Shown here: piece by piece, positions 51,943 to 62,492 of the stretch | How positions within the stretch are numbered: the first letter of the stretch is position 1 | Layout of the letters: the number at the start of each line of letters is the position of its first letter | Assembly: GCF_002514725.1 (NCBI RefSeq) | Contig: NZ_NTLB01000006.1 | Coordinates: 124,001 to 188,000 of the forward strand | Direction: 5' to 3' | DNA from: Mangrovitalea sediminis | Lineage (GTDB): Bacteria; Pseudomonadota; Gammaproteobacteria; Pseudomonadales; Oleiphilaceae | DNA: 64,000 bases | Program-made: the position numbers and the translations under genes | The notes under the pieces: model-generated | Database searches by the model: none | Seen by the model: only the letters and a program-made list of their open reading frames with translations | What the model was told of the DNA's origin: nothing

Positions 51943-52665
51943 TCAGTGAGTCTTGACGACAAAATGGGAATCGGCGCTGAACTGAATATTGCTCACCGTG
52001 ATGGAGCCCATAATAGGATCCGTCGTCGCTGCACCGGCTGGTCGAATATTCTGGATGCTCACCTGATCAATAGTCGCTGGAAGCGCCATATTGATACTCC
52101 CGTCCGCCAGGAACTGGTAGCGCGGGCGAGTGTCGTCGTAGTGCACTCCCTGAATCGCTACTTGAGCATCCAGCATATTGAAAACGGGCATAAAGGTACG
52201 CGCAACCGCCTTGGCCGTTTCAACACTGTCCGGCTGTGAATCGCCCTTCGCCATACTTTCGACCTTTTGGATCTGACTCAGGAACTGATCCACGCCCTGC
52301 CCCGAAACCTGCCCCAATTCGCTATCGCTCATCGGCTTGAGACCGGCGAACTGCTGTTCGCTGGTCGTCGGGATCGGCGTAGCAGCAGCCGGGGTCGTTG
52401 CAGCAAAAGCAACCAGAGGCTGAAGCGGCGTCGCCACTACGGCAGCGAATGCGGCAGCGTAGCGGTAACGTTTCTGATGGCGCAACGCACGATTGATTTC
52501 GCGCTGGGTTACCCAACCACTGGAAACTAGGATCTCACCCAAACGCTGGCCAGAGGCACGTTGTTGGCCTAGAGCGAACGAAAGTTGCGACTCGTTAATA
52601 TACCCGCGGTTGACCAGCAACCGACCGAGTCGTGATTTTTCGACCTGGCTAGCACTGATGGACAC
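51943..52665 (-). CDS. Membrane protein with N-terminal MshEN (c-di-GMP-binding) module
   Basis: 240 residues from a GTG at 52665 with GGAG seven bases upstream. Residues 12-35 (RLGRLLVNRG...ALGQQ) and 41-64 (RLGEILVSSG...ALRHQ) are two 24-residue motifs separated by exactly 5 residues, the layout of the MshEN/GspE_N c-di-GMP receptor. A hydrophobic stretch (about 70-90) then looks like one membrane helix or signal. The rest, probably periplasmic, has MSDSELGQVSGQG (an ELxxVxGQ-type motif seen in some surface-protein families) and a beta-rich C-terminus. It has no ATPase domain, unlike MshE/PilB/GspE. It converges on flgN. Confidence 0.8.
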   Translation of the reverse strand: MSISASQVEKSRLGRLLVNRGYINESQLSFALGQQRASGQRLGEILVSSGWVTQREINRALRHQKRYRYAAAFAAVVATPLQPLVAFAATTPAAATPIPTTSEQQFAGLKPMSDSELGQVSGQGVDQFLSQIQKVESMAKGDSQPDSVETAKAVARTFMPVFNMLDAQVAIQGVHYDDTRPRYQFLADGSINMALPATIDQVSIQNIRPAGAATTDPIMGSITVSNIQFSADSHFVVKTH

Positions 52666-52892
52666 GATTATTCTCCGTTGTGGAATTATGTAGTATCACC
52701 CGACAACAATAATGGAATCCCGCAGCCACTCTGTACAGATAATAACCATTTTGATTCGTTAAAAATTGTTAGCGGATCGTTCCAGAAGGTTTCTCCATCA
52801 AGGTATTAGCCGTTGAAGCAACAATATAGAAACAATCTGCTATGATCTCCGCGTTCCGACATCCAATAACATCGACCAGGGAGAGTTTTCCT

Positions 52893-53474
52893 TTGCGCCT
52901 TCGTCATCTGGCATTCCTACTCGCCTTCGTTTCCTCCTTCGCTTTCGCCGCGCCAGCGCCTAACCCCGTCAGCGTAAAAATGGTGACCAACTATGGCGCC
53001 ATCAATATCCTGTTGCGCCCTGATGCGTCGCCGAAAACCGTTGCCAATTTTCTGGCCTATGTGAAGTCCGGTTTTTATAGCGGCACCATCTTTCACCGCG
53101 TCATACCCGGCTTCATGATTCAGGGTGGCGGTTTCACCGCGGGCTTGGCTCGCAAATCCACAGGCCAGCCGGTCGTCAACGAATCCAACAACGGCCTGCA
53201 CAACGATCGCGGAACCATCGCCATGGCCCGCCTGCCGGATCCGGATTCGGCAACATCACAATTTTTCATCAACCTCAGGGATAACCGTTACCTGGATGGC
53301 AGTCCTGGCCGCCCGGGATACACGGTATTTGGACAGGTCACCGAAGGTATGGGCGTTGTCGATGCGATTGCCGGTGTCGCAACCCATAGCATCCACGGCC
53401 TGCAGAATGTACCGGAAAAGCCGGTCATTATTCAGTCCATCAGCATCATCAAAGACGCCAAGCACACCCCCTAA
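52893..53474 (+). CDS. Periplasmic cyclophilin-type peptidyl-prolyl isomerase
   Basis: 193 residues if started at the TTG at 52893, which has AGGGAGAG six bases upstream; the ATG at 52842 has no ribosome site and would give a poor signal peptide. The signal (LRHLAFLLAFVSSFAFA-AP) is followed by the cyclophilin domain: KTVANFLAYVKSGFYSGTIF, HRVIPGFMIQGGGF, ATSQFFINLRDN and YTVFGQVTEGMGVVD. The catalytic Arg is in FHRVIPGF. It is PpiA-like. It lies 9 bases before mnmC. Confidence 0.92.
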   Translation: MRLRHLAFLLAFVSSFAFAAPAPNPVSVKMVTNYGAINILLRPDASPKTVANFLAYVKSGFYSGTIFHRVIPGFMIQGGGFTAGLARKSTGQPVVNESNNGLHNDRGTIAMARLPDPDSATSQFFINLRDNRYLDGSPGRPGYTVFGQVTEGMGVVDAIAGVATHSIHGLQNVPEKPVIIQSISIIKDAKHTP

Positions 53475-53483
53475 ACGATCGCT

Positions 53484-55382
53484 ATGAGTTTGCGCCCTCC
53501 TGCCATTGAAACTGCGGAGTTAGACTGGAATGACCATGGCGGCCCGGTTTCGCGCCGCCATGGTGACGTTTATTTCAGTGTCGAAGACGGCTTGGCGGAA
53601 ACGCGCTATGTCTTCCTGGCAGCCAACAGACTCGCCGAGCGCTTTGCGACGCTGGGGTCCGGCCCGAACCATCTTACAATCGCGGAGACCGGATTCGGAA
53701 CCGGGCTGAATTTCCTGGCGGCCTGGGACTGCTGGCGACAGCATGCTCCCCAAACGCATAGCGTCCTGCACTACATCTCTTTTGAACGATACCCCCTGAC
53801 ACGCGAAGATCTCCGTCGAGCCCTGTCCGCCTGGCCAACGCTCGAAGAATTCGCCGACGCGCTCGTCGCGCAATATCCACCACCGGTTCGCGGGGCACAT
53901 CGGCTGGTGTTCGATGAAGGGCGTGTCAGGCTGACCCTTTTTCAGGGCGATGCCCTCGAGGGGCTCGAAAAGCTCAACTTCTTTGCCGATGCCTGGTTTC
54001 TCGATGGCTTTGCCCCAGCCTGCAACCCGGACCTTTGGGCAGACGGCCTCCTATCCGAAGTTGCCCGCCATAGCCGTGCAGGGACCACCTTCAGCACCTT
54101 TACGGCGGCTGGCCATGTGCGACGAGCCCTGGCCGGTGTTGGATTCCAGGTCGAAAAAGTACCGGGATTTGGCCGCAAACGGGAAATGCTGCGCGGCACC
54201 AATGGTGCGCCGGCCCCGCAAAAACCCGAGACATTGACTCACGTAACGCTGATCGGCGCAGGCATGGCCGGTAGCCTGCTGGCAGCCAACCTTGCGAGCC
54301 GAGGAATAAGAGTAACCGTTATCGATCACAGTCCAGCGCCGGCGACTGGAGCTTCCGGAAATGCTCAAGGGGCTCTCTATGTGAAACTGGGCGTCGACTG
54401 CAATGCTCAAACCCGCTTGGCGATGCACGGCCTCCTGCACAGCCAGCGCACCTTTGATAGCCCTTACTTCGGCGCCCCGGAGATCCGACCTTTCTGGCAC
54501 CGCTGCGGTCTGCTCCAGCTGGCATCTACAGCGGCGGAACAACAGCGTCAGCAAAGCTTTATCGCCCGTAACGACTACCCCAGCAGCCTGGTTGAGGCCG
54601 TCTCGGCGGCAGAGGCTTCCGAGAAAGCCAAACTGGACATAGGCTATCCCGGCCTGTGGTTTCCTGCCAACGGGTGGGTCTCTCCGCCAATCTTGTGCCA
54701 TTACTGCCTCGAACACCCTTTGATCGACTTTATCGGCGAAGCCAATGTTGACGGGCTCAGCTTCCGGGAAGGTGGAGGCTGGCAAATCACGATGCAAGGA
54801 AAGGTCACTCGGGACGCCGATGTGGTTGTCCTTTGCGCCGGCATCGCACTATCGGCATTGATCCCTGAAACCTATAAACCGATACGCGTGAAGCCGATAC
54901 GGGGGCAGATAACCGCCCTCCCAGCACAACAACTCACCGGACCGCAATGCGTGGTATGCGCCGACGGCTACGTCAATCCAAGCGACGGTGAACGGATACT
55001 GATCGGAGCCACCTTTGATCTCCATGACAGTACCCCATCGGTATTGGACAGCAGCCGCCAGGAAAATCTGAAACGCATCTCAGCGTGGCTGCCCGGGCTA
55101 CACCCAGACCTGGTAAGCCTATCCGGTGACACCGCTGATCGCGTCTCCTTCCGCGCCACCACTACAGATTATCAACCGCTGGCGGGTCCTTTAAGCCGCA
55201 ACCCTTCAAGCACAGAGCAACACACAACGGAACAGTCGCTGTTCTGCTTTGGCGGTTTGGGCAGCAAAGGTCTGGCGTTAGCCCCGCTCCTGGCGGAATG
55301 GCTGGCAGATCGCCTGAGCCGGCAGCCGGAATGCCTCGAATCCGATCTGATCAAACGGATTTTGCCGTCACGCTTTCATTAA
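53484..55382 (+). CDS. mnmC: Bifunctional tRNA mnm5s2U biosynthesis enzyme MnmC
   Basis: 632 residues. The N-terminal methyltransferase domain (1-240) has AETGFGTGLNFLAAWDCW and DAWFLDGFAPACNPDLW. The C-terminal FAD oxidase starts near 252 with the dinucleotide motif LIGAGMAGSLLAANLASRGI and contains GASGNAQGALYVKLG and CFGGLGSKGLALAPLLAEWL. It completes mnm5 modification at U34 of several tRNAs. It is cotranscribed with the cyclophilin gene. Confidence 0.96.
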   Translation: MSLRPPAIETAELDWNDHGGPVSRRHGDVYFSVEDGLAETRYVFLAANRLAERFATLGSGPNHLTIAETGFGTGLNFLAAWDCWRQHAPQTHSVLHYISFERYPLTREDLRRALSAWPTLEEFADALVAQYPPPVRGAHRLVFDEGRVRLTLFQGDALEGLEKLNFFADAWFLDGFAPACNPDLWADGLLSEVARHSRAGTTFSTFTAAGHVRRALAGVGFQVEKVPGFGRKREMLRGTNGAPAPQKPETLTHVTLIGAGMAGSLLAANLASRGIRVTVIDHSPAPATGASGNAQGALYVKLGVDCNAQTRLAMHGLLHSQRTFDSPYFGAPEIRPFWHRCGLLQLASTAAEQQRQQSFIARNDYPSSLVEAVSAAEASEKAKLDIGYPGLWFPANGWVSPPILCHYCLEHPLIDFIGEANVDGLSFREGGGWQITMQGKVTRDADVVVLCAGIALSALIPETYKPIRVKPIRGQITALPAQQLTGPQCVVCADGYVNPSDGERILIGATFDLHDSTPSVLDSSRQENLKRISAWLPGLHPDLVSLSGDTADRVSFRATTTDYQPLAGPLSRNPSSTEQHTTEQSLFCFGGLGSKGLALAPLLAEWLADRLSRQPECLESDLIKRILPSRFH

Positions 55383-55392
55383 AAGACCTATT

Positions 55393-55420
55393 ACTCAACC
55401 ATTCCCGTTGAGTTTTCCTT
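55393..55420 (+). terminator. Terminator after mnmC
   Basis: ACTCAAC (55393-55399) pairs with GTTGAGT (55407-55413), followed by TTTCCTT. It begins 10 bases after the mnmC stop. Confidence 0.6.
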
Positions 55421-55547
55421 CGCGTAGCCGATAGTGTTATTTATACAACGATGAGCGATCTCTCAGCTTTTGGGATCGTGCTTCTACGGTGATACGGCAA
55501 CCCGAAAACGTTTTGCCGCATGGGTAGGCCGCGCGGGAGAAGAACAG

Positions 55548-56177
55548 ATGTCCATCTATGTTTCAGAGCCTGGACGCCCGGTTCATACAAGACTGCCGGA
55601 AGAACTTCGTCGGCGCAAAGTCACCGATCCGGACGAACTGAACGCACTTACACCAGTGAGAGAGGACAAAACATCACCGCTGGCAAACGAAATGGAGCGC
55701 CAGTCATTACTGGCCAAGAAAGCCGTAGCGGAATATCGAAACGATACCTCTGACGAACCGGAAGCACAGAAACCCTATCTCCCGGTTGATCGCATCATGT
55801 CTCACCGACTGCTATCACTCCCAGCCACAAGCACACTGGGCGAGGCATTGAAGGAAATGGAGAGCCACGGAGTTCACCATCTTGTCATCGAATCTACAGA
55901 TGGCGTGGCCGGCCTGATCGATATGCGCTGGCTTCTGCAGCGACTGGTCGGCAAACCCGCCGAAGACACAACAATGCCCCTGCTGTCCCAGCAACTACCG
56001 GTTTTCCTGTCCGCTACGCCGGACACCGATGCCCATGAACTGGCTCGCCAAATGCTGGCCAATCAGCTGAATGCCGCCTTGGTCATCAGTATACAGGGAC
56101 GCCCGGAAGGGGTTATCACCAGCTCCGATTACTTGCGTCTCTATGCGGAATCCCATCAACACGAGGAAACGGCCTGA
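55548..56177 (+). CDS. CBS-pair protein
   Basis: 209 residues from the ATG at 55548 (GGGAGAAG upstream); a longer frame is unlikely. A charged N-terminal region of about 80 residues (MSIYVSEPGRPVHTRLPEEL) precedes two CBS motifs: VDRIMSHRLLSLPATSTLGE with HLVIESTDGVAGLIDMRWLL, and VFLSATPDTDAHELARQMLA with GVITSSDYLRLY. CBS pairs bind adenine nucleotides. It has no attached enzyme domain, so it is probably a regulatory subunit with an unknown partner. It is a single gene. Confidence 0.88.
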   Translation: MSIYVSEPGRPVHTRLPEELRRRKVTDPDELNALTPVREDKTSPLANEMERQSLLAKKAVAEYRNDTSDEPEAQKPYLPVDRIMSHRLLSLPATSTLGEALKEMESHGVHHLVIESTDGVAGLIDMRWLLQRLVGKPAEDTTMPLLSQQLPVFLSATPDTDAHELARQMLANQLNAALVISIQGRPEGVITSSDYLRLYAESHQHEETA

Positions 56178-56212
56178 TATTTCGGCCACTCCCTCCAGAC
56201 AACGGGCAGATC

Positions 56213-58927
56213 TCAAGGCTTCGTCAGTTCTGTACCATCGAGCTTGTAGGTGCGAATCTGATAGGTGTAGGGTCCCACGCCATCAGCGCCCTGACGGACC
56301 AATGCCACCAGTTTGCGCCCGTTGTACAGCCCCAGGGCAACCACCCGCTCGTCGATACCATCATCCTGCTGCAAACGCCATGTCTCGCTGATCGTTCCCC
56401 GCGTGCTGTTATCCAGCTCGGCCAATATCAGATCCTGGTGCTGAGCCGTGACGCCATCCTGGAATGAACCACCAGTGTCGATGTAGCCCCCGATGAAGGC
56501 CGTTTCACCGTGGGGCACGATAGCCGTCAGATGAATATTCGCCAATGCGTTGCTGTCACTGAGTGTTGTCACTCCCAGCAGGGCACGGGACGTACTGTAC
56601 GTGGCCACAAAACCATTCAGGGCATTCGAGATCGTCGGCGGGTCCTGGAACTGGTTGTTGGAGGCAGCCACATAGTTGGCGTATCCATCACCAATCACCC
56701 AAAGCTGCTGCCCGGTACCGAAAGCGGCGGCTTTCACAAGGTCGTCCTGACTGGTGCCAAACTGATAGATTTTGGGTGTATCAGCGGGCGACGACAGGTT
56801 TTCGAAGAAGCCATCAACGCCACCGTAGGGGCCATTGTTATCCTGAGTAGCCAGATACCCCGAGGTCGTACCCACCGGATAGACATTCGTGCCCAACGGA
56901 AGCAAGGCCGCCAGGGTTTCATCCGTCGAGGTACCGAGCAAGGTACTCCAGGTCGTGCTTCCCACCGTGCTGCCATTGTTCAATAGTTCCAGGAAGATAT
57001 CGTTGCCGCCCTTTGGCGTAACGCCTCCCCAGGAACCCGTTGTCTCCCCGCCAAGGTAGACGTTGTTGTTGGCGTCCAAACCAATAGAGGTGAGCGTATC
57101 ATTCGCACTGGAACCGCTCTGGTAGGACCATTCATTCGTATAGGTGCTCGCAGAGTCGTCACGCTTCAGTAGACTCACTGCAACGTCAGTACCACCACTC
57201 TGAGTGAATGACGAACCAATCGCTGTATCGGTAGAAAAACCTATCGCCAATTCACGACGGCTTATGGAGGTTGAGGAGCTTACTTTTATTGATTTCGAGC
57301 CATAGGCAAGCCGGACATTGGTTTGGTTGCCGGGGAACGACAAAGCTGATGGCTGCAGTTCAGTTGACGTCTGATCCACCCCAGTCCGATCATACATCTT
57401 TAGATTGAGCTTTCCGCCGTCAGCGCCCCCCAAAAAGACATGTCCACTGTCTCCCACCGCCATCGACTCAGGTTCAAAACCGCCGCTCGAACCGACCTGT
57501 GTTCGACTTAGCCATTCGTTCACATAGATATCAATATACGCGTTCGTGCCGGCGCCTGCGAAATTGGAGCGGCCAAACCCCAGAAACATGTCAGGAAAAA
57601 CCGTTAGCAAACGATCATCAATAAAAGACCCACTCGACGACAATGGGTTCTTGATGGCAACCTTGAAATTGACATCCTGAAGACCAGCAGGGAAAACCAA
57701 CTTGTTATAAGGTAGCGGCTGGCCCGTTGCATCTTCGAAACTATAGTCCGACGCAGATAATGTCGTTGTAGTATCAGCCCCCAAGTAAACACTGGTATCC
57801 ACCGTCTGCGCCGCACTCAAGTGCGCCGTATATTCAGCAGACGTCCCCTTTGACACGTAGTCACTCGTCGTGGAAAACGTCACTGTAGGCTCATTGTCTT
57901 GGATAGTGATAACATCACTATCTTGTCCCCCATCACTCGTTGAGAAGGACGCCAGCCCCTGCCGAACTTCCGTTAGGTTAAGGGAAAAAGTCTCCGGAAG
58001 CTCCGCAAAATCATCATCGGTAACCTCAAGTCGGATGTAACAGGTACTCTTACCTGCCGGGATCGTCAACAATCCAGATAGCTGGTCCGCATTGTAGCTA
58101 AGATAGGAAGGCGTCGAAGGCAGTGTTCCTGTAGAGGCGACAACATCCCTTTTAAGCTGTGCAAACTGGCGATTGGTATCTGAGAACTCACAGCCCCTAT
58201 CTTGAGGCTGTCCGGGCGGATGTGGGGTAGCCCCCTGCTTACACGCCTTATAATTGTATTTACTTGTTAGTTGGAAGGCGACGGCGACTGGCTCGACAGA
58301 AGGTTTCGTCAAAGTGACAGGGATAACGATTGGATAGGTTTTGAACGTTTTCTGTGTAAGACCTATCGCCGCGCCACTGCTGTCATAGGTGGTAATCCCT
58401 GTATCCGTGAGCGTACCGGTAACATCCGTCGCAGGCATGTCACAGTTAGTCGTGGCGTTTTTGGACGACGTGGTACTAGCTGGCTCGTAGGCCTTTCCTT
58501 CTGTCACTGTCGTCGTCGGGCTCAAACTCAGGGCATTCCATTTGACCTGCACATTGAACGTCGATCCACCCAGCAAAGAGCCGTCAGTGGCGTAGATACC
58601 AATATTCTTGAACTGCCCCAGGTCAGCCGATCCCAGCCTGCCGCCGGTAATGCCCGGAACCCCGTGCAGGATGATGCCGGGTCTTACCTTGTTGGTTGTA
58701 TTCTCAAGGGCCATCCAGGAAGGGGCATTGGATAGCGAATAGGTCAACAGGTTATCGCCGCCATAGGCGCCGAAATCGTAGTAGTAATCCACCCCCAGAT
58801 AGGCGACCGTCGAAGGCAGCCCCAAAATGGTCGGGGTATCCGCACTTTGCTGTTTTTTACAACCTGCCAGCGTAAGGCTGAGCAGGAAGAGAAAGCACAG
58901 GCGTTGGAACGTCAGGGTCGACCGCAT
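56213..58927 (-). CDS. Large lipoprotein with Calx-beta and repeated beta-propeller-like segments
   Basis: About 904 residues from the ATG at 58927, which has GGA seven bases upstream; an ATG four codons earlier is less likely. The lipobox is LTLAGC. Residues 35-135 form a cadherin-like/putative Ig domain. The region near 180-370 has the Calx-beta signature (RLEVTDDDFAELPETFSLNL, VITIQDNEP), and a second Calx-beta-like domain follows. The C-terminal half has SBBP-type repeats (TSIGLDANNNVYLGGETTGS, DDLVKAAAFGTGQQLWVIGD). It should be surface or periplasmic, binding Ca2+. Four Cys lie in the 200-350 region. It is a single gene; its role is unknown. Confidence 0.85.
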   Translation of the reverse strand: MRSTLTFQRLCFLFLLSLTLAGCKKQQSADTPTILGLPSTVAYLGVDYYYDFGAYGGDNLLTYSLSNAPSWMALENTTNKVRPGIILHGVPGITGGRLGSADLGQFKNIGIYATDGSLLGGSTFNVQVKWNALSLSPTTTVTEGKAYEPASTTSSKNATTNCDMPATDVTGTLTDTGITTYDSSGAAIGLTQKTFKTYPIVIPVTLTKPSVEPVAVAFQLTSKYNYKACKQGATPHPPGQPQDRGCEFSDTNRQFAQLKRDVVASTGTLPSTPSYLSYNADQLSGLLTIPAGKSTCYIRLEVTDDDFAELPETFSLNLTEVRQGLASFSTSDGGQDSDVITIQDNEPTVTFSTTSDYVSKGTSAEYTAHLSAAQTVDTSVYLGADTTTTLSASDYSFEDATGQPLPYNKLVFPAGLQDVNFKVAIKNPLSSSGSFIDDRLLTVFPDMFLGFGRSNFAGAGTNAYIDIYVNEWLSRTQVGSSGGFEPESMAVGDSGHVFLGGADGGKLNLKMYDRTGVDQTSTELQPSALSFPGNQTNVRLAYGSKSIKVSSSTSISRRELAIGFSTDTAIGSSFTQSGGTDVAVSLLKRDDSASTYTNEWSYQSGSSANDTLTSIGLDANNNVYLGGETTGSWGGVTPKGGNDIFLELLNNGSTVGSTTWSTLLGTSTDETLAALLPLGTNVYPVGTTSGYLATQDNNGPYGGVDGFFENLSSPADTPKIYQFGTSQDDLVKAAAFGTGQQLWVIGDGYANYVAASNNQFQDPPTISNALNGFVATYSTSRALLGVTTLSDSNALANIHLTAIVPHGETAFIGGYIDTGGSFQDGVTAQHQDLILAELDNSTRGTISETWRLQQDDGIDERVVALGLYNGRKLVALVRQGADGVGPYTYQIRTYKLDGTELTKP

Positions 58928-59091
58928 GAAAAAATCCATTTCCGCCGCAATATTATTTTGTTACATCTCTTTACAGACCGGACAATGGTAGTCAATTTCA
59001 CGGTTCGGCAACCTGCACGAGTTCTCAGATTAACGTTCGCACCCGCAACTGACCGGTGATTCCGGCCTGTCCGGCCAGATCCTGACAAACC

Positions 59092-61137
<2,046 letters not shown>

Positions 61138-61214
61138 TCAATCAGGGAGGCGCCCGCAAGGCGGGCAACAGGAAAGGTTTTCAGCCGCCCGGGAAAGGCG
61201 GCGGTGCGGATCGG

Positions 61215-62285
61215 TCAGACCCGCACAGAACGGCGCTTGCGTTCGAACTCGCGAATCCGTTGTCGACAGTGCTCAATGGTTTGCGGCGTCATCACACTAC
61301 GGCGTTCGTCCTTGAGCTCTCCGCCCAGGTTGCGAACGACCACTTGAGCGGTTTCCAGCATGAACTCAAATGCCGTCAATGGGTCACGAGGACCGGGCAA
61401 ACCCATGAAGAAGCTGATACCCGGCGTTGACAGCTGGGCCATACGATCCGCTTCGAAGGTGCCGGGCTCAACGGCATTGGCCACACTGAACTGGACGGGG
61501 CTGGTCGTATCCGGCTCCTCGTGGCGATGGTAGATATTCATATCCCCATACTCCAGGCCACAGGCCTCGAATACGCGAATCAGCGCAGGGCCGCTAAACT
61601 CTTCGCCCCCCCGACTGTGGACGTTGATGATAATCACTTCCTGAGCGACAGGTCGGTTGGACCCAGCCAGTGGGCGGCTGGACGACGCCGGCGCAGCCGC
61701 CTTGACGTCCTCTTGAGAAGGTTTTGTCGAATCCGCTGCTGAACCCGGGATTTCGGGAATACTTCCCTTAATCTCAGGCTGAGATGCCTCAGAGAGTTCC
61801 TGGTCGCCTTGTTCCAGCTCGACCGATACGGATGTCACCTCCGGCTCAACAGGAAACGCTTCATCCCCTCGTCCCCACTCGCCCGACGGCGACTCCGCCA
61901 GGATACCCGCATCACCCTCGTCACGTGATGCAATAAGCGGCACCTCGACATCGGCTGAGGCAGTAGCATCGTCCGACCCAAGCTCCGAGCCGGTGTCAAC
62001 CACACGGCGGGTGGGCTTCAACGGACGGTTATCCCGCATCCGCTGCTGCCGCATCCGCGCCTTGAGCTGCTCCGCAGTTTCACCCGCCAGCGCCCTGGCG
62101 CCGCCGTTGGGCAGCTCCGGGTTATACTCTTCATCGATCGGGGACGCGTCCAGATCGTCAGCCCCCATGCCTCGCGATATTTCCAGCGAATCCCGACGCG
62201 CGCGCCAGACCCTGCGCAGACCGTCAACGACGATCCCCACCAGGATGAGCACACCTACAATAATCATCCACTCTCGCAGCGACAT
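61215..62285 (-). CDS. zipA: Cell division protein ZipA
   Basis: 356 residues from the ATG at 62285 (MSLREWMIIVGVLILVGIVV is the N-terminal helix); a start 13 codons upstream would place polar residues before the helix. A long acidic, Pro/Gln-rich linker (45-225) leads to the FtsZ-binding domain (EVIIINVHSRGGEEFSGPAL, YGDMNIYHRHEE, GISFFMGLPGPRDPLTAFEF). ZipA tethers FtsZ to the inner membrane. The order smc-zipA-ligA is conserved. Confidence 0.95.
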   Translation of the reverse strand: MSLREWMIIVGVLILVGIVVDGLRRVWRARRDSLEISRGMGADDLDASPIDEEYNPELPNGGARALAGETAEQLKARMRQQRMRDNRPLKPTRRVVDTGSELGSDDATASADVEVPLIASRDEGDAGILAESPSGEWGRGDEAFPVEPEVTSVSVELEQGDQELSEASQPEIKGSIPEIPGSAADSTKPSQEDVKAAAPASSSRPLAGSNRPVAQEVIIINVHSRGGEEFSGPALIRVFEACGLEYGDMNIYHRHEEPDTTSPVQFSVANAVEPGTFEADRMAQLSTPGISFFMGLPGPRDPLTAFEFMLETAQVVVRNLGGELKDERRSVMTPQTIEHCRQRIREFERKRRSVRV

Positions 62286-62492
62286 ATCTCGGTCCTGTAA
62301 CTGCAGCATGCTGGCCTGATTCAAGACGGCTGCGACCGTCCTCCATCATCCTGCGCATAACTCTAAGCAATGCCCGTCAGTAATACAACGCGATTACTTA
62401 CCAACAGGCGGCTTTCGGGCTCATGTGTCAACAACTCGACGGCGTCCTCACCTGACCGACGCCGAGACCACTCTACTCGGATGGCTCCGGAT

